46,929 nt of DNA from Akkermansiaceae bacterium (GTDB lineage Bacteria; Verrucomicrobiota; Verrucomicrobiia; Verrucomicrobiales; Akkermansiaceae): positions 1-46,929 of the forward strand of contig JANYEC010000034.1 in the NCBI GenBank assembly GCA_025363295.1, in the 5' to 3' direction. Of this stretch, positions 34,238-42,027 are shown piece by piece (position 1 is the stretch's first letter; each line of letters begins with the position of its first letter). The translations under genes and the position numbers were made by a program. The notes beneath the pieces are model-generated. The model was not told the DNA's origin. It saw nothing but the letters and a program-made list of their open reading frames with translations, and ran no database searches.

Positions 34238-35038
34238 ATGTCCGACCCTCAAGCTAACCCGGCTCCCCCGACGAAGATCACTGTTCGCGATTTGACGATG
34301 ACTTACGGCGCATTCGTCGTCATGCGGGATTTGAACTTTGAAATCGTGGAAAAGGATATCTTTGTCATCATGGGTCCTAGCGGTTGTGGCAAAAGCACGC
34401 TCCTGCGCCATTTGATCGGGCTGCAAGAACCTACCAAAGGCACCATCCTTTACGGAGACGAGGACTTCACTGCCACCGATCCCTCAGAGCGCACCGGATT
34501 CATTCGCCGTTTTGGCGTGATGTACCAGACAGGGGCTCTGTGGTCATCTCTAACACTCGCGGAAAATATCGCGCTACCGCTTGAGGAATATTCAAAGCTT
34601 ACTCCAAAGGCGATTCGAGATCTCGTGTCGTATAAACTCTCATTGGTCGGCCTATCAGGTTATGAAGATTACTACCCTGCACAAATCAGTGGGGGGATGA
34701 ACAAGCGTGCTGGGATCGCCCGTGCCATGGCTCTCGATCCGGAAATCCTCTTTCTCGATGAACCCGGTGCTGGCCTGGATCCCCTCAGTTCACGCCGTCT
34801 CGATGACCTCATCCTCAGCCTGCGTGATAGCCTTGGCTCCACCGTCGTGATCGTCACCCATGAACTGGCCAGTATTTTTGCAATCGCTAACAACTCAATC
34901 TTCCTCGATACTGCCACACGTACCCAAGGTGCCACCGGTAATCCCGTCGAACTCCGCGACCATTCAGAGAACCCCGCCGTCCGCCTCTTCCTCCGTCGCG
35001 GTGAAGACAGTGAACTCGCTACCAGCAATCTATCATGA
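34238..35038 (+). CDS. mlaF: MlaF-type ABC transporter ATPase
   Basis: ATPase of the lipid transporter, 266 residues. Walker A GPSGCGKST (46-54), signature ISGGMNKRAGIARAMALD and Walker B ILFLDEPGAGLDP, with the H-loop in VIVTHEL. The ISGGMxKR form is characteristic of MlaF. It starts 3 bases after mlaE and overlaps mlaD by 4 bases (ATGA), so it is translated as one unit with them. Confidence 0.94.
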   Translation: MSDPQANPAPPTKITVRDLTMTYGAFVVMRDLNFEIVEKDIFVIMGPSGCGKSTLLRHLIGLQEPTKGTILYGDEDFTATDPSERTGFIRRFGVMYQTGALWSSLTLAENIALPLEEYSKLTPKAIRDLVSYKLSLVGLSGYEDYYPAQISGGMNKRAGIARAMALDPEILFLDEPGAGLDPLSSRRLDDLILSLRDSLGSTVVIVTHELASIFAIANNSIFLDTATRTQGATGNPVELRDHSENPAVRLFLRRGEDSELATSNLS

Positions 35039-36045
35039 GTAAAAAAGCCAGCCCCACCCTCATCGGCATTTTTACTCTCATCGGTATTATCATCGCCGGT
35101 GTTGCCATCGTCCTTCTGGGCGTGGGAAAGATTTTTAAAAGCACGCACGATGTCCTGCTCTACTTCGACAAGAGCGCTTACGGCCTGCAACCCGGCTCAG
35201 ATGTTCGCTTTGGCGGTGTCCGCATCGGAAGCGTGAAATCTATCAGCGTTCTCGTTGATCGGAAAGAGAATCGCAAGATTATCCCCGTGGTCGTCGAGTT
35301 AGTGGAAAAAGATCTTCGTTTGATCAGCACCGAGGAAGGCGGCGGTATCGACTTCTCCACTTTTGAAGGTGTCCAAAAAGCCGTCAGCCAAGGTCTTCGC
35401 GGGGGCATGAAACAGCAGAGCATCGTCACCGGTCAGCTTTATATTGAGTTTGACATCATTCCTGATACTCCGGGATTTGTCTATCAGTCTAGTGTTGAGC
35501 CGGTCTATCCGGTGATTCCTACCGTCGGCACAGACATCGACGAACTCATCTCCGGCATTGCAGATGGCTTGAAAAAATTCAACGCCCTTGATCTGAATGG
35601 GGTGATGACTGATCTTCGTGACGTGCTTGTTAGTGCCAAAGACCAGATCGCTGCGTTCAATGTCAAAGAAATCAATGATAACCTCGTGGACATCACGAGG
35701 GACGTTCACAAGCTCACCAGCAATGAGAAGTTGTCCCGCGCCGTGGAAAATTTGGACACAGCGTTGATCCAGATCGATCAGCTCGCCACCAAGGCCAACA
35801 ACGGGTTCGATCCGCTCATCACCGATCTCAATGCGGTCATCGCCAACGCGAATGCCGGACTAACCAAAATCGACGAGGCAGCCAAAGAGATTTCACAACT
35901 TTCCAATCCGCGTTCGCCCGTGCTGCTGCGCCTGCAAAACGTGCTTCAAGAAACCGAACGCGCCTCGCGTGCGCTTAAGGAACTCTCTAACGATTTGAAA
36001 CGTGATCCAAAAGCCCTGATCTCCGGCAAAGCCACACCCGAATGA
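35035..36045 (+). CDS. mlaD: MlaD-type MCE-domain periplasmic lipid-binding protein
   Basis: A 336-residue MCE protein anchored by a membrane helix (about 9-30, LIGIFTLIGIIIAGVAIVLLG). The MCE domain begins VLLYFDKSAYGLQPGSDVRFGGVRIG and ends near residue 150. The C-terminal half is an extended helical region (about 170-325), as in PqiB/MlaD-type tunnels. This single-MCE form is the usual size for MlaD with a long tail. It overlaps mlaF and the following gene by 4 bases each. Confidence 0.92.
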   Translation: MSKKASPTLIGIFTLIGIIIAGVAIVLLGVGKIFKSTHDVLLYFDKSAYGLQPGSDVRFGGVRIGSVKSISVLVDRKENRKIIPVVVELVEKDLRLISTEEGGGIDFSTFEGVQKAVSQGLRGGMKQQSIVTGQLYIEFDIIPDTPGFVYQSSVEPVYPVIPTVGTDIDELISGIADGLKKFNALDLNGVMTDLRDVLVSAKDQIAAFNVKEINDNLVDITRDVHKLTSNEKLSRAVENLDTALIQIDQLATKANNGFDPLITDLNAVIANANAGLTKIDEAAKEISQLSNPRSPVLLRLQNVLQETERASRALKELSNDLKRDPKALISGKATPE

Positions 36046-36626
36046 AAACTCTTATTCTCGCTCTAATCGTTCCATTTCTGTTCGTTTCCTGCGGTGTTCT
36101 CCAACCTGTCAAAGACACGTCGGTTACCCATTTGTTAGATCCGGTGATTCCAGATCGCCGGGTGACGGGTGCCAGCCCGACCATCGCCATCACGCGGCCG
36201 TCCTTACCAAGTTATCTCGACCGGCAGCAGCTCGTCGGCCGCAGCGGCAATGGCCAACTCCAGATGAATAGCTACCACCTTTGGGCGGAACCGCTCGATG
36301 CTGCCATTTCGCGTATCACCGCGATTAATCTCGGGAGGCTTACGAACTCGCTTAACATCCAGCCGGTAGAAAATTTCGTCACGGTCGATTACCAATCATT
36401 GTTAGAAATTCGAGTATCTCGCTTTGAGCCTGATCCGTCTAAAGTGGTAACCCTTGAGTGCACTTGGAAATTACAACCCGTTGCTGGCCGCGTTGCCAAC
36501 AGTCGTCCGTTTCGCACCAGCGTGCCGGTTAGACCTACAGACAGCGCCACGGATCTATCAGGTCAGGTCGCTGCCATGAATGAAGCGCTCGCGCGTCTCG
36601 CCCGGGAAATCGCCAGATCGCTCTAA
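36042..36626 (+). CDS. ABC-type transport auxiliary lipoprotein (PqiC-like)
   Basis: A 194-residue lipoprotein with signal MKTLILALIVPFLFVSCGVL, Cys17 following FVS. The mature domain fits the ABC_trans_aux family (PqiC, LetB-linked partners): DRRVTGASPTIAITRPSLPSYLDRQQL, LWAEPLDAAISRITAINLG and RIEVRVSRFEPD-type core (LEIRVSRFEPD). It is last in the mlaEFD operon, overlapping mlaD by 4 bases, and probably contacts the outer membrane end of the MCE complex. Confidence 0.85.
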   Translation: MKTLILALIVPFLFVSCGVLQPVKDTSVTHLLDPVIPDRRVTGASPTIAITRPSLPSYLDRQQLVGRSGNGQLQMNSYHLWAEPLDAAISRITAINLGRLTNSLNIQPVENFVTVDYQSLLEIRVSRFEPDPSKVVTLECTWKLQPVAGRVANSRPFRTSVPVRPTDSATDLSGQVAAMNEALARLAREIARSL

Positions 36627-36675
36627 CAGACTTCGAGATTTACTTCGCCGGACACATCGAGAGTTGAAAGTAACC

Positions 36676-37371
36676 CTAATCAACAACGTCCTCCGCCGCA
36701 TGAACGAGAAGTACGATCTCCCCTTTGGCTGGGTGCGCCTTAAAATGAGCCAGAACTTCCTCCGCCGTGCCACGGTGGTAGGTTTCGAATTTTTTCGTCA
36801 GCTCGCGAGCCACGCACGTCCGCGCTGCCGGGTTGATTTCCGCGAGAATTTCCAGCGTGGAGAGAATGCGGTGCGGCGATTCAAAAAAGATACCCGTTTC
36901 CCCAGATTCCAGCGCGGCCGCGAGAGCACTGCGGCGCTTGCCAGATTTGACCGAAAGAAATCCTCCGAAGCGGAAAGCATGACAGGGAAACCCGGAACCT
37001 ATCAACGCGGTGATGACTGCGGATGGGCCGGGCAGAACTTCGAAGGGAGTGCTGGATTCAATGCAGGCCTGGACCAGTCGATAGCCGGGGTCGGAAATGC
37101 CGGGCATGCCCGCGTCACTGATAACTGCGATGGTTTCACCGGTCCGGGCCGCAGCGATGAGCTCCGGCGCACGGCGGGCTTCGTTGTGATCGTGAAGTGA
37201 GACCAAAGGTTTTCCCGAGATGCCGTGGTGTGCTAACAGTTGCCCGGAATGACGCGTATCCTCACAAGCAATTCGGTCCGCTCCGCGCAGAATCTCCAAA
37301 GCACGAAGCGTGATGTCAGCGAGATTTCCGATCGGTGTCGGGACGAGGATGATGCGGCCGGTAATTTCCAT
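36676..37371 (-). CDS. rsmI: 16S rRNA 2'-O-methyltransferase RsmI, short form
   Basis: Methylates the ribose of C1402 in 16S rRNA. The 231 residues begin at the ATG at 37371 (MEITGRIILVPTPIGNL), the family start. Further motifs: ALEILRGADRIACEDTRHSGQLL, SLHDHNEA, AVISDAGMPGISDPGYRLV and LPGPSAVITAL. It is about 50 residues shorter than E. coli RsmI (286) and lacks the C-terminal helix-turn-helix domain. The catalytic domain is complete. An upstream in-frame start at 37440 would only add a basic stretch. It converges on the mla operon. Confidence 0.92.
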   Translation of the reverse strand: MEITGRIILVPTPIGNLADITLRALEILRGADRIACEDTRHSGQLLAHHGISGKPLVSLHDHNEARRAPELIAAARTGETIAVISDAGMPGISDPGYRLVQACIESSTPFEVLPGPSAVITALIGSGFPCHAFRFGGFLSVKSGKRRSALAAALESGETGIFFESPHRILSTLEILAEINPAARTCVARELTKKFETYHRGTAEEVLAHFKAHPAKGEIVLLVHAAEDVVD

Positions 37372-37523
37372 GGGGCAGGGAATGCTTGTAAGCTGTCGGG
37401 CACTGCGTCCTCGGAAAAGGCTAAACCACTCGGAGTGCAAAGAATGGGTGAGGGCTGATAGTTCCCAGGGATGCAGACTGAAAAAATCATTGTGGCACAG
37501 AGCGATTTCGTATAACTTAGAAG

Positions 37524-38048
37524 GTGAACTTTAAACCCAACTCCGCTGTGGACTCAACTCATGAAAAACTCCCGCCGCTTGCCCGTAAAATCGCTGAAGC
37601 GGAGACGAAACTTGAAAATCTCGAATCACAAATCGCGGAAATCGGCCTTCCCGCCGGGACGCATCTGCGGCGTCGGCTTGAGGTTTTGAAAATCGAGGAT
37701 AGGGCACTGAAACGGAACTTCGAAGATTCAATCCGCTTGGGAGAGCCCGATTCCGTTCGCATGAAAAAGATCGAGACTCTTCTCGCGCACATTGAGAGGG
37801 AGGAATCCTCGATGAAACATGAAGCAGATTTCCTGCATCAGTCGGCACCCTCTTCAATGACAGTGATCGCAGAAACCGGTGCCCAAGTGGTGGATCTTCT
37901 CAAACGCGGGGTGAAACATGTGATTGGGGATCATCGTCCGTTAGGTAGCTCGGTGTTTGTGAATCATAGTCATAAGAACCTAGTGGATTACCATGGCCTG
38001 ATAGATGAAGCGCCCGAAACAACAAGCAAGCCAATCCGCAGAGAATAA
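37524..38048 (+). CDS. Hypothetical coiled-coil protein
   Basis: Unrecognised 174-residue protein with a GTG start at 37524 and no in-frame ATG before residue 80. Residues 12-105 are a continuous charged helix, likely a coiled coil (LARKIAEAETKLENLESQIAEI, then EVLKIEDRALKRNFEDSIRLGE). The rest, including DLLKRGVKHVIGDHRPLGSSV and NHSHKNLVDYHGLIDE, has no recognised motif. No signal peptide. It lies between two minus-strand genes and is convergent with the GH1 gene. Confidence 0.6.
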   Translation: MNFKPNSAVDSTHEKLPPLARKIAEAETKLENLESQIAEIGLPAGTHLRRRLEVLKIEDRALKRNFEDSIRLGEPDSVRMKKIETLLAHIEREESSMKHEADFLHQSAPSSMTVIAETGAQVVDLLKRGVKHVIGDHRPLGSSVFVNHSHKNLVDYHGLIDEAPETTSKPIRRE

Positions 38049-38089
38049 TCGCGCACGCCGTTTGAACAAAAGGTATCATTCCCTCTGCA

Positions 38090-40231
38090 TCAGCTCTTTA
38101 CCTTCCCAATAATTTCCCGATACACCGCCACCTCCGCCGTTGCCACGCGATTGAGCTGTGGGTCCTTGTCTAGATTCACGAAATACAGGCCGAAGTCCGT
38201 ATTCCTATCAAACGCATGCCCCCACTCGCGATTCGAGGTGATTGACCAAAAATTGTAACCTTTCACTGGAACGCCATGAGCGATCGCCCGCTCAACTTCG
38301 GCGATGTGTAGGTGAAGGTAGTCCGTCCGAGAAACACCGTTCGCCACCGGCACGCTGCCATTTTCTACGATGAAAATCTCCTGCTCCGGAAACCAACGGT
38401 GAAACCTGCGCAATGCATGATAGAGACCTTGCGGCCATACTGGTGCATGGAGAAAACGCCCATGCGCCGCATCTTCCAGCGAGCGAAATTTCCCTAACTT
38501 CCAAGTCGGCAAGCCCCAGTAATAGTCCAGCCCCACGAAATCCTGTGCGCCGATCGCTTCCTGCGGGCAAACCTCTATCGGCAGTTTGCCTGCTGTCCCG
38601 AGATACCACCAGTTGACGTTTCCTATCAGGCTCGTCGTCCCCCAAAATCGCCACGCCCAGTTCAGCCAGCCGGACTTCGTTTTTAGCACCGTCAGTCGGT
38701 GGGTTGGATCTATCGGAACAATGACGAGCTGAAGCTCATCTCCCAAAATTTCATGGGCAATCATCCGGGCCAGCCGCACTTCTAGCCCTTCATCACCGTT
38801 GAAAAGCCCTGGTGCATCGGTCCGAATCCCGATTCGGATCTTCCCTCGCCGCCGCACCCGCCGAAGATCGCGGCTCTCTGAAAATCCCTCTAACGGCTCT
38901 TCCGTTCCGCGCCACACTTCACGCAGTGAGACAGGGCGCTTTGCCTTTTTCGCCACCGGAGTCATGGAGGATGCCTCGTGCTCCGCCGCATTCTTTGCCA
39001 CCTCGCCTTGGAAGGCTGCCACCACTTTGTTCACTCGCGCTAACAGTGCAGCGTGCCCGTGGGGCGTGGCGATGACGTAGGCTTCGTCGCTCAGTCCTGT
39101 CACGAGGAACCGCAAATTTTCACTCACCTCAAGACCCTCCGGCAGCAGGAAATACGCATCGCCGTATACCGCGTCCAGAGTCCCATCAAGGAGCGCCATG
39201 CGTGCGGCGTCGTAGTTGGAAAAAAGCTTCTTCACACAGCTCTCCGGCAGATCGCGATTCCAGGATGCAGGCTGATTTCCGATGCCGATGACGCCTACTT
39301 TTCTCCCCGCCAGCGATTCAATATCCTTTCCCTGATAGGCTGTGGCTACTAGCACCGCCTTCCCCGTTCGTAGATAGGGATCGCTCGTTTCAAATTGCGT
39401 GTGATCTTCTGCAGTTACTCCGCCGATGAGTAGATCCACATCACCCTTCTCACTCACCAGTGCGCCGCTTGTCGTGAATTTAAAAAGTGCTTCGGCCATC
39501 CCGCGATGACACGCTCCCCAATCCACTAACATCTGTAACCAAGTCGGGAATCCCGTTACTAACGGATTAACTCCCACCATGGCATCCGGGCGCAGTGCCT
39601 TGATCGCCACCCGTGCCCGGGCGTGTGCTAGAAAAAGGTTAGGGATCAGTTTCCCCACCGCTTCTGCTTCCGCATCCACGTCCGATCCTCGCGGCAGCCC
39701 CGGTGGCATGTAATAGCGGTTTTGCCACCACGGTTTGATATAGCCGAAGGTCAGTTGGCTCGGCTCGTTGAAAGTAATCCAGTAATCCACCACATCTCCC
39801 ATCGCCACCGCGACTCGGTCCGCATATCTGGTGAAAAACTCGGGGAATCGCTCGCCTAACATCCCCCCATGGTCTCGCTCTAACCACACGGGCCAGACGA
39901 AGTGATGCAGCGTCACCATCACTTTCATCCCGCGCCCTCGCACACATTCCGCCACTCTCCGGTAATGTGCCAGTCCGGCCTCGTCGAAGTTTCCTTCTGA
40001 AATCTCCACTCGCGCCCACGCCGTTGAGAACCGGAAAAGTTTGCACCCCATCGCCGCCGCTGCCGCGATATCCTCTTCATAACGGTTCCAAAAATCCGTC
40101 GCTCGCCCCCGTGGAGTGAGCCCTTGGCAGCGTTCCCAAAGATCCCACACGTCTTCACAAGCCGGATCATGGGCCTCCACCTGGTGGTCGGCGTTCGCCG
40201 TGCCGAAAAGAAATCCATTGGGAAATGCCAT
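38090..40231 (-). CDS. Family 1 glycoside hydrolase with an inserted, circularly permuted solute-binding domain
   Basis: A 713-residue chimera (numbering from the ATG at 40231). The GH1 barrel supplies 1-255 and 520-713: the opening AFPNGFLFGTANADHQVEA, acid/base Glu156 in ITFNEPS, nucleophile Glu623 in IVENGS, and the closing NFWSITSNREWGHAFDRN. Residues 256-519 are an SBP_bac_3-type binding domain in swapped order. Its second half comes first, GDVDLLIGGVTAEDHTQFETSDPY (263-286) then GRKVGVIGIGN. A charged linker (about 413-460) follows, then its first half, RRGKIRIGIRTDAPGLF (461-477) through VPIDPTHRLTVLKT. There is no signal peptide, so it is probably cytosolic, and the frame is uninterrupted. 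The binding domain may sense a ligand and gate the hydrolase (inference). The arginine that binds amino-acid carboxylates in HisJ-like proteins is not visible. Confidence 0.85.
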   Translation of the reverse strand: MAFPNGFLFGTANADHQVEAHDPACEDVWDLWERCQGLTPRGRATDFWNRYEEDIAAAAAMGCKLFRFSTAWARVEISEGNFDEAGLAHYRRVAECVRGRGMKVMVTLHHFVWPVWLERDHGGMLGERFPEFFTRYADRVAVAMGDVVDYWITFNEPSQLTFGYIKPWWQNRYYMPPGLPRGSDVDAEAEAVGKLIPNLFLAHARARVAIKALRPDAMVGVNPLVTGFPTWLQMLVDWGACHRGMAEALFKFTTSGALVSEKGDVDLLIGGVTAEDHTQFETSDPYLRTGKAVLVATAYQGKDIESLAGRKVGVIGIGNQPASWNRDLPESCVKKLFSNYDAARMALLDGTLDAVYGDAYFLLPEGLEVSENLRFLVTGLSDEAYVIATPHGHAALLARVNKVVAAFQGEVAKNAAEHEASSMTPVAKKAKRPVSLREVWRGTEEPLEGFSESRDLRRVRRRGKIRIGIRTDAPGLFNGDEGLEVRLARMIAHEILGDELQLVIVPIDPTHRLTVLKTKSGWLNWAWRFWGTTSLIGNVNWWYLGTAGKLPIEVCPQEAIGAQDFVGLDYYWGLPTWKLGKFRSLEDAAHGRFLHAPVWPQGLYHALRRFHRWFPEQEIFIVENGSVPVANGVSRTDYLHLHIAEVERAIAHGVPVKGYNFWSITSNREWGHAFDRNTDFGLYFVNLDKDPQLNRVATAEVAVYREIIGKVKS

Positions 40232-40311
40232 TGCGCACTGCCTTTGCAATACCATTGCCGCTTGCGGTCAAGGTTCTTCCTTTAAGTGAGGGGATTGCCT
40301 CGATTCGATCC

Positions 40312-40809
40312 TCAGCGCTTCTTCCGCAAACGCTTTCCAGTTAGTCGGGTGGCGATGAGATTCGGGCAACGACCTTTGAGCCGGAGTTGCTCGCAGTTCG
40401 CCTCGATTTTAATCGTCTGCCGGATTGGCTTGAAGCCCAAACGCCGGGTGACGCAGTCGTTGAGCAGATCCAGATGAGAGTCCTCAAATTCCACCACGCG
40501 CCCGCAGTCGATACAGACGAGGTGGTTGTGCGAAGGCTTTTCGAGGAAATTAGGATCGTAGGTGGTTTGGTTTTCCCCAAGGTCGATTTCACGAAGCAGA
40601 TCGGCCTCGACCAGCAAACTGAGCGTGCGGTAAACTGTGGCGCGCGAGGTTTCAGAATCGAGCTTTCGGGCGCGATCAAACAGTTCGTCAGCGGTGAAAT
40701 GCTCGTCCTTGGAAAACACTGCCTTGACGATGGTCTCCCGCTGCCCCGTCCGCCGCAGCCCTTTTCGGCGGATAAATTCATTGAGGCGTTCTTGAATGCT
40801 AGAGTCCAC
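40312..40809 (-). CDS. Fur-family metalloregulator
   Basis: A 165-residue Fur/PerR/Zur-type repressor. The winged helix has LRRTGQRETIVKAV and SRATVYRTLSLLVEADL (55-71). The metal site region is HNHLVCIDCGRVVEFED, with Cys99 and Cys102 forming the structural CxxC. The second cysteine pair is Cys139 and Cys148, nine residues apart rather than the usual CxxC. So structural zinc binding may differ. Which metal it senses cannot be told. It is divergent from rsgA and followed on the same strand by the GH1 gene 80 bases downstream. Confidence 0.88.
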   Translation of the reverse strand: MDSSIQERLNEFIRRKGLRRTGQRETIVKAVFSKDEHFTADELFDRARKLDSETSRATVYRTLSLLVEADLLREIDLGENQTTYDPNFLEKPSHNHLVCIDCGRVVEFEDSHLDLLNDCVTRRLGFKPIRQTIKIEANCEQLRLKGRCPNLIATRLTGKRLRKKR

Positions 40810-40895
40810 GGCGTTCTTCTAGCGTCTCCCATCCCCGGCGGGAAGCTGAAACACGGGAATCGACAGTCGTCGGTCTTGCGCTAGATTTCCGGCGG

Positions 40896-41996
40896 ATGAC
40901 TTTGAAGCATTTGGGATGGAACGACGACTTGGAAACCGCCTTGGCAGCCCATAGCGGAAAAGGTTGGGTTCCGGCGCGATTGATCCGTGAGACGGTCATC
41001 AACTACGGCGCGTTTCTAGCAGATGGGGAGGAAATCGATGTGATCTTATGCGGCCGTGTCTGGCATGAAGCCGCCTGCGATGCGGACTTACCCGCAGTCG
41101 GCGACTGGGTGATGGTCGAGCTAGGCAATGAAAACCAACCATCGGTCATTCGTGCGATGCTGCCACGGCGCACCTGTTTTTCGCGGAAACTACCGGGTAA
41201 CAGCTCACAGGCGCAAGTGATCGGCGCGAATATCGACTTGGTCGCCGTGGTCACGGATGCGGGGTCCGATTTCAATATTCGCCGGATGGAGCGTTACTTC
41301 ATGCTCATCGGCCGCAGTGGCGCGAAGGCGGTGGTGCTGGTAAATAAATCCGACCTTTTTCCAATCGAACAAAGTGAGAAGGCCGCCGCAGAAATCGCCG
41401 CTCTGTGGGATGGCGCGAACGTCCATGTGACCAGCGCGATGAACGGGCAGGGGCTGAAGGTCCTTAAAAAATACCTCAAAAAAGGCATCACAATGTGCAT
41501 GGTGGGTTCTAGCGGAGTGGGGAAATCCACCCTCGTCAATCAGCTCTACGGCGAGGATTGGCAGTGGACCAGCGAGGTCAATGACGTGACGGGAAAAGGC
41601 CGCCACACCACCACCTCCCGCGAGCTGGTGCCCCTGCGCACGGGCGGCATGCTCATCGACAATCCCGGCATGCGCGAGATCCAGATGTGGACCGACGAGG
41701 CGACGCTGCGCGACAGTTTTGCCGATGTGGAAGCTCTAACTGGCGAGTGCAAGTTCTCTGATTGTAGCCACCGCAAAGATGCGAAGTGTGCCATCCGCGC
41801 CGCTGTGGAAGCCGGCACGCTCGACCCGGCTCGTTATGAAAATTTCCTCAATCTCGAAAACGAAATTGCCGCGTTGAAAAAACGCTCCGAGAAACGCCAG
41901 ATGGCTGTCGAGCGCTGGGCCAAGCGTAACAGCGTGAAAGCTCGCAATCTTGCTGATAGAATTCAGCTCGAAAAAGATGACCGTGGTGATGTGTGA
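40896..41996 (+). CDS. rsgA: Ribosome small subunit-dependent GTPase RsgA
   Basis: Late 30S assembly GTPase of 366 residues. An N-terminal OB-fold is followed by a circularly permuted GTPase domain: NKSD (150-153) precedes the P-loop GSSGVGKST (204-212), GKGRHTTT (233-240) and DNPG (255-258). The zinc-binding Cys285, Cys290, His292 and Cys298 are in CKFSDCSHRKDAKC. The order NKSD before P-loop is diagnostic. mscS starts 31 bases after its stop. Confidence 0.95.
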   Translation: MTLKHLGWNDDLETALAAHSGKGWVPARLIRETVINYGAFLADGEEIDVILCGRVWHEAACDADLPAVGDWVMVELGNENQPSVIRAMLPRRTCFSRKLPGNSSQAQVIGANIDLVAVVTDAGSDFNIRRMERYFMLIGRSGAKAVVLVNKSDLFPIEQSEKAAAEIAALWDGANVHVTSAMNGQGLKVLKKYLKKGITMCMVGSSGVGKSTLVNQLYGEDWQWTSEVNDVTGKGRHTTTSRELVPLRTGGMLIDNPGMREIQMWTDEATLRDSFADVEALTGECKFSDCSHRKDAKCAIRAAVEAGTLDPARYENFLNLENEIAALKKRSEKRQMAVERWAKRNSVKARNLADRIQLEKDDRGDV

Positions 41997-42027
41997 TGAA
42001 CTTTTGATAGAACGAGCTGCATCCCCT

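Noticed and set aside
38090..40231. GH1 gene disrupted by a frameshift or by insertion of a separate binding-protein gene.
   Set aside because: The frame is open throughout with sensible motifs on both sides of each junction, so a true fusion fits better.
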